In this document: in pieces, positions 28,658 through 34,549 of the stretch
How positions within the stretch are numbered: the stretch's first letter is position 1
Layout: every line of letters begins with the position of its first letter
Notes under the pieces: model-generated
The model's input: only the letters and a program-made list of their open reading frames with translations
Database searches by the model: none
What the model was told of the DNA's origin: nothing
DNA from: Candidatus Chloroheliaceae bacterium
GTDB taxonomy: Bacteria > Chloroflexota > Chloroflexia > Chloroheliales > Chloroheliaceae
Direction of reading: 5' to 3'
NCBI GenBank assembly: GCA_013390945.1
Contig: JACAUC010000001.1
Coordinates: 1-64,000, forward strand
Length of the DNA stretch: 64,000 bases
Made by a program: the position numbers and the translations under genes

Positions 28658-29068
28658 TTACTCAACGGTTCCTACCTCTTTAGAGGGTTTGGTAAATTCA
28701 TGGATAGAACGGGCCACCCCTACAATTGCCTCTAATTGCTCATCATTCAATTGATAACAATAGAGAATCAATTCTAGCAATTTTGGCCTATTCAATGCCT
28801 CAACCACCTCGGACTTCGTCAGAACTGCAATTGCATCTGGAGTATCTAAACTACCTTCAAGTAGAATTGCGAGCGGCAAATCTAAGGCAATTGCTATTCT
28901 TTGAAGGGTAAGAAACCCAGGGTTAACCCTATCGTTTTCTATCTTGCTAATTTGGCTGGCGGTTACCGTTGGATTACCCGAGTTGGTACGCATTGCTAAC
29001 TGGCGAACAGTTAACCGCTGTTCCTCCCGCTTCTTTTTCAAGAAATCCCCTAATTTAAATTTTTCCAC
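28658..29068 (-). CDS. XRE-family helix-turn-helix regulator
   Basis: A 136-residue protein when started at GTG 29068. A longer frame reaches 29191 but would overlap the start of the divergent gene at 29147 and has no homologous-looking residues before EKFKLGDFL. The HTH is residues 4-60: FLKKKREEQRLTVRQLAMRT, then TASQISKIEND and a typical XRE third helix. The rest is a helical tail. It is 55 bp upstream of the DpdG-like gene and probably the first gene of the minus-strand unit HTH-G-H-transglycosylase. It is likely autoregulatory through the palindrome at 29091-29105. Confidence 0.78.
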   Translation of the reverse strand: MEKFKLGDFLKKKREEQRLTVRQLAMRTNSGNPTVTASQISKIENDRVNPGFLTLQRIAIALDLPLAILLEGSLDTPDAIAVLTKSEVVEALNRPKLLELILYCYQLNDEQLEAIVGVARSIHEFTKPSKEVGTVE

Positions 29069-29090
29069 TTGCTTTTCTGTTTCTTTTAGT

Positions 29091-29105
29091 ATATCATAAT
29101 GATAT
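29091..29105. promoter_or_regulatory. Operator-like palindrome between divergent genes
   Basis: ATATCAT-A-ATGATAT is a perfect 7-bp-arm inverted repeat in the gap between the XRE regulator (minus) and the second transglycosylase (plus). Its place, about 25 bp from one start and 40 bp from the other, suits an XRE dimer controlling both directions. No binding evidence exists beyond symmetry and position. Confidence 0.45.
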
Positions 29106-29146
29106 GTTATTTTCAACAAACTTTTAGGATACATAAGGAATAACTT

Positions 29147-30067
29147 ATGGACTTCTATGTGAGTTGGTCGCACAGTGATCCATTTTACCAAATGTATGAT
29201 GGACAGTGCAGTATGCTTATTAGTCCAACATCCGTTACAAGCGTTTGGAAATTGACCCGCTTTTCTAAATTACCCTATCAACTAATGTTAGATAGCGGCA
29301 GTTATAGCTATATATCTAATAACCTGCCTCTACCAACACCACGAGAAGTTTTCAAGCGGCAACTCCATATATTGGATGATTGTGATTTGCCCACTATTAT
29401 CTGTCCGGTAGATGTTCCTATGCTCCAAAAAACATTATCCCTTACCGAACGGAATAGGGCAATTGATAAAACCATTGCTAATGCGTGTGAATTGAAAATA
29501 TTAATGAAAGATTATTCTCAACTAGGTAAAAATAGTAAGGTTAGGTGCCACCCAATCGAGACTATGGCAATAGTTCAAGGCTATGACATAGCTTCGATTA
29601 GGTATTGTGCTAGGCAGCTAACTGAAATCGGCTATAGCCGTTTTGGGATCGGCTCAATGGCTCACTTGTATGATATAAAAGAAATCAAGAAACGAGTAGA
29701 AGCAGTACAATCGGTGGTAGGTTCCAAGATCCACATATTTGGGATTAGTGGTATCGAGGTTATGGAAGAACTTCGTAAGTTAGGCATAACATCAGTAGAC
29801 TCTGCCAGACCAATTAAAGCTGCTATTTATAACGAAATTCTATATAGCGAACCATATTTACGAGTAGGTATTGCTGGAAGCCGCTTTCGAGCAGATAATT
29901 CTAAATTTAGCGCAGATAGGATGGTTAGTGAGTTAAGCCTAGAGTGTCCATGCCCAGTCTGCAAAAATGAAATTAATAATGATATACTAAAGCTAGGAAT
30001 CCGCAAATATTTACTACTAAGGGCAGTGCATAATTATTACCATATAAAAAAAATGATAGCAGATTAG
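29147..30067 (+). CDS. DpdA-like transglycosylase, compact paralogue
   Basis: A 306-residue protein consisting almost entirely of a TGT-like barrel. D49 is in LDSGSYSY, equivalent to the substrate-side Asp of DSGGFQ. D218 in SVDSARP is the probable nucleophile. The zinc site is C267, C269, C272 and H295. The YaaA/DUF6884-like domain of its neighbour is absent, and the protein is shorter than tRNA TGTs (about 370 residues). ATG 29147 is preceded by AAGGAATAA. It is transcribed divergently from the HTH-led unit. Likely it modifies DNA, because both paralogues sit in a dpd locus, but tRNA or a distinct base as substrate cannot be excluded. Confidence 0.75.
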   Translation: MDFYVSWSHSDPFYQMYDGQCSMLISPTSVTSVWKLTRFSKLPYQLMLDSGSYSYISNNLPLPTPREVFKRQLHILDDCDLPTIICPVDVPMLQKTLSLTERNRAIDKTIANACELKILMKDYSQLGKNSKVRCHPIETMAIVQGYDIASIRYCARQLTEIGYSRFGIGSMAHLYDIKEIKKRVEAVQSVVGSKIHIFGISGIEVMEELRKLGITSVDSARPIKAAIYNEILYSEPYLRVGIAGSRFRADNSKFSADRMVSELSLECPCPVCKNEINNDILKLGIRKYLLLRAVHNYYHIKKMIAD

Positions 30068-30122
30068 TCCAAACAAGACTTGTAACAAGCTCAAACAATT
30101 CCGTCCGGGTAAGTTGAACTAG

Positions 30123-30518
30123 TTACTCTGAAAGGTTTTCCGTTGCATCGTCCTGTAAATGCTTTTTTGTGGAGGTTTCAAAGGCAAATGCCCGTGCAAC
30201 TTTAAGTACGATGGTGCGCTGCTGAGGAGTCAATTGATTTTCAAGGTCATAAAGTTCATCTATAAAAGTGGATGATATTTTCTTCGTACCAAGCTGTTCC
30301 ACAGACGTTAACACAGGAGTCTGGTCTGCCTGTAACAGGTGATCTATTGGGGTTCCTAGCACTTGGGCAATACTTATCAGGCTGCTGGTACTTGGCTTTT
30401 GAATATTAGCTTCGATCCGGCTTAACGTTCCCTGAGATATACGGGCCTTCTTCGCTAAATCGTTTTGCGACCAGCCAAGTCCCTCACGGTAAGCTTTGAT
30501 TATATCGCCGAGCGGCAT
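30123..30518 (-). CDS. XRE-family helix-turn-helix regulator
   Basis: A 131-residue protein. The HTH covers residues 1-60, with the typical IKAYREGLGWSQNDLAKKA, then ISQGTLSRIEAN and a third helix SLISIAQVLG. The C-terminal half is helical and unassigned. The gene points back toward the second transglycosylase and is divergent from the XRE/GHKL/NurA/HerA block. An inverted repeat at 30554-30569 lies just upstream of its start. It is probably a repressor of its own promoter. The target beyond that is unknown. Confidence 0.82.
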   Translation of the reverse strand: MPLGDIIKAYREGLGWSQNDLAKKARISQGTLSRIEANIQKPSTSSLISIAQVLGTPIDHLLQADQTPVLTSVEQLGTKKISSTFIDELYDLENQLTPQQRTIVLKVARAFAFETSTKKHLQDDATENLSE

Positions 30519-30553
30519 TATAACTCCTCTCCCCTTTACAATTACCGCTCAAT

Positions 30554-30569
30554 TATACGCGAACGTATA
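30554..30569. promoter_or_regulatory. Operator-like inverted repeat upstream of XRE gene
   Basis: TATACG-CGAA-CGTATA has 6-bp arms around 4 bases, 36 bp upstream of the regulator start at 30518. A related half-site pair ATACgtaaatGTAT occurs at about 31361-31374 before the other XRE gene. The position suits autorepression; no direct evidence. Confidence 0.4.
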
Positions 30570-30694
30570 TTAAATTACTAGCCTGACTAATATATCCGTC
30601 TACAGGGAACCGAAAAACAAGAAATCTTCCAAATTGAGAGGGAGAAGGTGGAAAATAATCCCCCCGATTCCCTAAAACCGTAGAAAAAACATTC

Positions 30695-30723
30695 TTGACT
30701 ATAGGTTAAAATGGCATTACAAT
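30695..30723 (+). promoter_or_regulatory. Strong sigma-70-type promoter with no ORF behind it
   Basis: TTGACT at 30695-30700, exactly 17 bases, then TACAAT at 30718-30723. This is one of the best promoter matches in the window. Transcription would start near 30730, but no open frame with a ribosome site follows for 700 bp, so it probably drives a non-coding RNA or a long leader. Confidence 0.55.
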
Positions 30724-30729
30724 AGGAAT

Positions 30730-30885
30730 TGGAGTAGCATGAAAATGCGAAACAGTAGCGCGGCACGTAAGGTCTGAACCACCTCGCGCACCGCTAACCC
30801 ATTGCCTGAGTTTGCCAGGGGTAGGGCTGAGTGTCTATTATACCGCTTTTCTCCCTCAGTAGCTTTCCCTTATATTTTATTTATT
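30730..30885 (+). ncRNA. Candidate structured non-coding RNA
   Basis: The stretch after the promoter at 30695 can fold. TAGCG near 30756 pairs with CGCTA near 30796, or GCGCG with CGCGC. Inside lies a GGT-CTGA-ACC hairpin, and a second hairpin CCTG-AGTTTGC-CAGG follows at about 30807-30821. A T-rich stretch near 30868-30890 could end it. I do not recognise 6S, tmRNA, SRP, RNase P or a known riboswitch here. The 3' end is a guess. The evidence is a good promoter, no ORF and local complementarity only. Confidence 0.3.
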
Positions 30886-30931
30886 TGTGTGCCTAATGGG
30901 ATGCTACTTTTCTGTTTTCATATAACCTTAC

Positions 30932-31311
30932 CCTAAATGAATAGCGCAGGACTGTAACAACTAGGCTTGTCCTTCCTTCCTTTACCCCTACCGATTTTTA
31001 GCACCACGAGGGAAGGGAGGGTGAAATCTGGCTTGCAGTCAGGCGTTATTCATGGAGTAAGATCAGAGGATGTTTGCTAATCAAACACAACCCGATTTAG
31101 CCTTAAATCTGAAACATCCATAACTATTCAGTAGCAAGCTTCCTGAAAATCAAACCCTTTGTAATTCAACTTTTGCGTTTTTGCCTCAAACCGGAAAATA
31201 CGCAACCAATTGTTGTAGTGTCTGAACCTAAATGAATACTTGGTATTTCAGGACAATCGGTGAGAAATCGCTGAACCTGCTATTAGTAGCCATACTTCCT
31301 ATTCACTTAGG
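30932..31311. repeat. Repeated 12-mer CCTAAATGAATA in direct and inverted copies
   Basis: CCTAAATGAATA occurs exactly at 30932-30943 (plus) and 31227-31238 (plus). An inverted copy with one mismatch is at 31300-31311, and a partial inverted copy (TTATTCAT) is at 31046-31053. Spacing is irregular, unlike a CRISPR array. The copies could be sites for a DNA-binding protein, for example one of the two flanking XRE regulators, or iterons of a former replicon. Confidence 0.4.
30937..31053. repeat. Long imperfect hairpin or MITE-like element
   Basis: Three nested stems are visible. 30937-30947 pairs with 31043-31053 (11 pairs, one G-U). 30950-30957 pairs with 31033-31040 (8 pairs, one G-U). 30971-30980 pairs with 31011-31020 (10 pairs, one G-U). 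The first two stems are separated by AG on both sides, which would form tandem G-A pairs in RNA. The G-U rather than random mismatches favour RNA. Read as DNA it is a 117-bp element with about 21-bp imperfect ends. No reverse transcriptase is encoded nearby. Confidence 0.5.
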
Positions 31312-31314
31312 AAG
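31295..31314. repeat. Small perfect hairpin
   Basis: CTTCCTA at 31295-31301 and TAGGAAG at 31308-31314 pair fully around a 6-base loop. There is no T-run after it, so it is not an obvious terminator. It includes one of the inverted 12-mer copies. Apart from these structures and the promoter, I see no gene in 30519-31448. Confidence 0.4.
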
Positions 31315-31373
31315 TTCATTAGACCCAAAACCACCAAATTTTATCCCCGTGAACAACCATATACGTAAATGTA

Positions 31374-31427
31374 TTGACACGCTATGTGATAATACATAAT
31401 AATTATTATGTATTATCACATAGCGTG
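31374..31427 (+). promoter_or_regulatory. Promoter overlapping a perfect 50-bp palindrome
   Basis: A -35 box TTGACA at 31374-31379 runs into a perfect palindrome, 31378-31427, with two 25-bp arms and no spacer (ends CACGC...GCGTG, centre TAATAATTATTA). Any -10 element (for example CATAAT at 31395 or TAATAA at 31397) lies inside it. An XRE gene starts 22 bp downstream after AGGAG. This is the layout of an autoregulated regulator promoter, but the arms are far longer than an XRE half-site needs. Confidence 0.7.
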
Positions 31428-31448
31428 GTTAAACTTTAGGAGTGGGTT

Positions 31449-31682
31449 ATGCTGGCGAAATTGATCAAAAGCCATCGCGAAAAAATGAGTTTAACTCAAG
31501 AAGGGTTAGCATTGGCAGCGAAAACCACCCAAGCCACCATTAGTCGGATTGAGGCAGGTGAGCAGGTTCCTAGCACAACCACGCTTTTTAAGATCGCTGA
31601 GGCATTAAGATTGGAACCTAGCTATCTGCTTGATGCCGCTATTAAAGACTCAAAGAATAGAGGAGATTTTGATGAATGGTAA
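31449..31682 (+). CDS. Small XRE-family helix-turn-helix regulator
   Basis: A 77-residue protein, nearly all HTH: LIKSHREKMSLTQEGLALAA, TTQATISRIEAGEQ, then TTLFKIAEALRLEP. AGGAG stands 8 bases upstream of ATG 31449. It begins the block with the GHKL, NurA-like and HerA-like genes, 30 bp before the GHKL gene, so it is probably the operon's controller acting at the 50-bp palindrome. Small size is normal for a SinR- or C-protein-like regulator, and restriction systems often carry such controllers. Confidence 0.82.
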   Translation: MLAKLIKSHREKMSLTQEGLALAAKTTQATISRIEAGEQVPSTTTLFKIAEALRLEPSYLLDAAIKDSKNRGDFDEW

Positions 31683-31712
31683 TGATTTCAACCAGAAAAA
31701 GGGGGTTGGAAA

Positions 31713-32801
31713 ATGAGAAGTGCAATAGAGAGTGTGCAAACACAGGTACAAATAGACCTTTTCAGTCCTAACTCTACACCCACAACTCTACTCAGAAAGA
31801 TTGAACAGGCTACCTCGGAAAATTCAAGGGTAGTATTAGTTTGGCCGGAGCGACTTCTTCAGTCCTCCCTCACGGCTTGGCAAGCCCTTGATTTGTTATT
31901 GGTGGAGCATGTGCTTACCAACCCTAATACTCAACACCCTTGGGCGCGGCTTTCAGTTCCAGAGTTTAGCTATCTGTTGCCCGATCACCTGTCTCAAGCG
32001 GGAAGCTTGCAATTGGTGGAATATTTGCAAGGCTTAGCCTCACACCAAAAGCAAGGTCAAGCGTCAGTTGCTCAAGCGGAGGTAAGCGATTTAACCCTAC
32101 TGCCAATTACCCCACTCCACGCCTCGAATGGTAGCCCTGAACAGGTTATTACCCAGCTTCAGGAAATTCTTTCAGCCTCAACCAAAGGGCTACCTGGAAT
32201 GGAGGGAGCAACTACCCACTTGCTTAACGAGTTTTTCAGGGAAGGCATCACTAACGCTTTTGTTCATTCTATTCCAAATTGCCTAAACGAGGCTGAAGTG
32301 AACACTGAAAAGAGCATTGGACTAACAGCAATAAGGGGCTACCTAGCAGCCAATCGCACCTATCAGCATTATCAGGATCGTACCTGTAACCAGTCGGTTA
32401 CTATTTACACCATCTATGCTGGTTGCTATGATTTCGGTGTAGGGATTCCAACTTCCCTCTCCTCTAAACCGGAATACAGCCACCAATTGTTAAACCTGCC
32501 TGACACCGAACGCAACCTAGCGGCCTTGCAAATGGTCTGCCTTCCCAAACCAGATAATTCTAGCCCAAGCGGTCTGTATCGCTTGGTCAATCTCCTTAGA
32601 ACATTGCCCGTCACCAGAGTAGAGCAAGACGGTATTTATACCTATCGGGTGATACTCAGGCTTATCAGCAACGGTGTTTACCTTGAACATTTCTACTCCG
32701 CTACCAGATTTAGTTTTGACCGACCTTTGCTTGGCACTCAACTCCAGTTGCAAATCGAACTGATCTACCGCAGCAATGTTAAGGGACAATCGCCAAATTG
32801 A
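31713..32801 (+). CDS. GHKL-like ATPase-fold protein of unknown role
   Basis: A 362-residue protein. The C-terminal half has the spaced motifs of a Bergerat (GHKL) ATPase: N-box-like LLNEFFREGITNAFVHS, G1-like YDFGVGIP and G2-like SSPSGLYRLVNLL. The residues deviate from the canonical DxGxG, so ATP binding is not certain. The N-terminal 140 residues have no motif I know. It has no kinase dimerisation domain and no membrane segment. The context, directly before a NurA-like nuclease and a HerA-like translocase, suggests it is a regulator or sensor of that pair. The fold call is moderately supported; the role is not. Confidence 0.5.
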   Translation: MRSAIESVQTQVQIDLFSPNSTPTTLLRKIEQATSENSRVVLVWPERLLQSSLTAWQALDLLLVEHVLTNPNTQHPWARLSVPEFSYLLPDHLSQAGSLQLVEYLQGLASHQKQGQASVAQAEVSDLTLLPITPLHASNGSPEQVITQLQEILSASTKGLPGMEGATTHLLNEFFREGITNAFVHSIPNCLNEAEVNTEKSIGLTAIRGYLAANRTYQHYQDRTCNQSVTIYTIYAGCYDFGVGIPTSLSSKPEYSHQLLNLPDTERNLAALQMVCLPKPDNSSPSGLYRLVNLLRTLPVTRVEQDGIYTYRVILRLISNGVYLEHFYSATRFSFDRPLLGTQLQLQIELIYRSNVKGQSPN

Positions 32802-32835
32802 AATCAAGAAACGACAAAAGGGAGGAATACTAACG

Positions 32836-34041
32836 ATGCTTTCAACTTGGTTTGATCGCACTTTTCTCACACAGCAGGCCCGGCAGGAAGGTGCGCGACG
32901 GGTGCGCCAGCGAAACTCTTTCGTGGCGGCGACCAGAGATTCTGGGGTAGAAGTCACTTTCTTTCCCATACCTTACATTAGCCGACCTTCCCACCGCCTA
33001 ATCCTGCTCGACGAGAGTGGCTACCACTTTACCCTGCCCAATAGGGCCGGGGAGGATACTATCCTAGCTCTTAGCCGCATCTCTTATGTTATCGCTCCCA
33101 CCGAAGGCCACTACCAGTACGGCCCAAAACTGGATACCATCTACTACCCCGCTCCCCTGAGCCAACACCTGACCGATTTGAGTAGCCTATGCGCCGCCAG
33201 TTTTGGGGGTAGGCAACCTTTCCGCCACGCCGATGCACCCGATTTTGTCGAGAAGCTTAATGCGGCCAAACTGCTTGAACTCACCGCCAAGAACAATACT
33301 TGGACACTCCTTCGGTCTCTGTGGTCAGGTGGCGAACTCCGTTCAGGGGATGTCGTACTGCTCGACGGCAGCCTCAATGTGGTTGTCACTCCCCAAACCG
33401 ACAGTGCCGATGAAATTGACGAGGGTTTACACTCCTCCGGCATCATTTTAGCGGCTCTCTCCAAGAGTTTCGCCCCTAAATGCGCCGATATTGTAGCCAG
33501 AGGCCGACAACTTTACTCCGGTCAACCCTTCCTCTTCACCATCCCGATTGAGCGATTGCTCAAGACTGAGCAGAGGAGAGAAGCCAACCGACCTCTCTAT
33601 AATCTTGGGCCAAAAGGCTATACTTTAGGTTTGCCCTTCGGTTTGGTGCTGTCTACCGATCCTACCGATTTGGAATATCATGGCCTCTTTATCAGCTATC
33701 GCTACAATCTACCGCATTACAACAAAGTGCAGGAGGGAAGGGTGGTCAAGTTGCAGGAGAATATTCCACTCAGCCAGTCCTTTATCGAGGAAGTGCTTAT
33801 ACCAATCGGAGCATTACTGGTTTACTATTCGAGGGGAGTAGTTAGTGCCAATTATCCCCTCCCGGCGGCTGCCGTTCATTCTCACGTTCTTTTCACTGGC
33901 GAGGATTTGGTTTACTTCCTAGAACCCTGCCTAGCCGCAATGCTCGAAGCCGGGGAACACTTGCGCTACCTCGAAGCTGACCAGAAATCTGCTCACGAGG
34001 TGGTGGATGGCTTATTAAACCGCTTGTACCAGAGAGGATGA
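32836..34041 (+). CDS. nurA: NurA-like nuclease
   Basis: A 401-residue protein started at ATG 32836, which has GGGAGG 10-11 bases upstream. The longer frame from 32776 would overlap the previous gene. NurA-type motifs are D59 in LILLDESG and D177 in VVLLDGSLNV, with a late HSHVLFTGED where NurA carries its His/Tyr. NurA is a 5'-3' exo/endonuclease that works inside a HerA ring. Here the HerA-like ATPase is two genes downstream. Base composition is richer in GC than the dpd block. Alternative: an uncharacterised nuclease with the same RNase H-like fold. Confidence 0.62.
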   Translation: MLSTWFDRTFLTQQARQEGARRVRQRNSFVAATRDSGVEVTFFPIPYISRPSHRLILLDESGYHFTLPNRAGEDTILALSRISYVIAPTEGHYQYGPKLDTIYYPAPLSQHLTDLSSLCAASFGGRQPFRHADAPDFVEKLNAAKLLELTAKNNTWTLLRSLWSGGELRSGDVVLLDGSLNVVVTPQTDSADEIDEGLHSSGIILAALSKSFAPKCADIVARGRQLYSGQPFLFTIPIERLLKTEQRREANRPLYNLGPKGYTLGLPFGLVLSTDPTDLEYHGLFISYRYNLPHYNKVQEGRVVKLQENIPLSQSFIEEVLIPIGALLVYYSRGVVSANYPLPAAAVHSHVLFTGEDLVYFLEPCLAAMLEAGEHLRYLEADQKSAHEVVDGLLNRLYQRG

Positions 34042-34054
34042 AAAGAGAGAAGAA

Positions 34055-34540
34055 ATGTCCAGCCTTTACCCTACGACACCAGACCCTAATCAGTTGGGTC
34101 AATTGATTGGGCGAGATACTCAGGGACGCTTATTAGCCGAACTGCATCATGCCACCGCACCTGAGTTCCTGCAATTTTTCATTGTAGTAGACGATAGCCG
34201 GGTCGGGATAGATGTGCGCCGCTACCTCTGTCAGGTGGTAGACATTGCTTACGCCCGTCAAGCCAGTAATGATCCCAATTTTGGGGTATATCTCTATCGG
34301 CGCAGTCAGCAACCCCACCAACCCCTTTCTGAGAATGACCTAGCGATCATTGGCCGAAGTGTGGTTGCCTTGCGCCTGTTGGGTAATTTAACAGACCACC
34401 AGATCACCGAGTGTTTTACCTTGCCGCGCATCTTGTCTTTTGTACGTCACCCTACTGAAAACGAGTACGCCTTGCTGGTATCCAATCCATTGCTAGGCCC
34501 AGCACACCAAACGCAAATAGAGAACAATAACAAGGAATAG
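34055..34540 (+). CDS. Small protein between nurA and herA, possible HAS-barrel subunit
   Basis: A 161-residue protein with GAGAAG before ATG 34055. The first 80 residues look beta-rich: LGQLIGRDTQGR, then FFIVVDDSRVGIDVRRYLCQVVDIAYARQ. This resembles the HAS-barrel that normally forms the N-terminus of HerA. The HerA-like protein encoded next has a helical N-terminus instead, so the barrel may be supplied in trans. This is a reading of the strand pattern, not an established homology. The second half is unassigned. Confidence 0.4.
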   Translation: MSSLYPTTPDPNQLGQLIGRDTQGRLLAELHHATAPEFLQFFIVVDDSRVGIDVRRYLCQVVDIAYARQASNDPNFGVYLYRRSQQPHQPLSENDLAIIGRSVVALRLLGNLTDHQITECFTLPRILSFVRHPTENEYALLVSNPLLGPAHQTQIENNNKE

Positions 34541-34549
34541 GAATAGATT

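Noticed and set aside
29069-29191. N-terminal extension of the XRE regulator to 29191
   Set aside because: It would overlap the divergent transglycosylase start and has no HTH-like residues.
30695-30885. 6S RNA, tmRNA, SRP RNA or known riboswitch
   Set aside because: None of their conserved motifs could be recognised; it is kept only as a candidate RNA.
30937-31053. Retron msr-msd
   Set aside because: The fold shape is suggestive, but no reverse transcriptase is encoded in the window.
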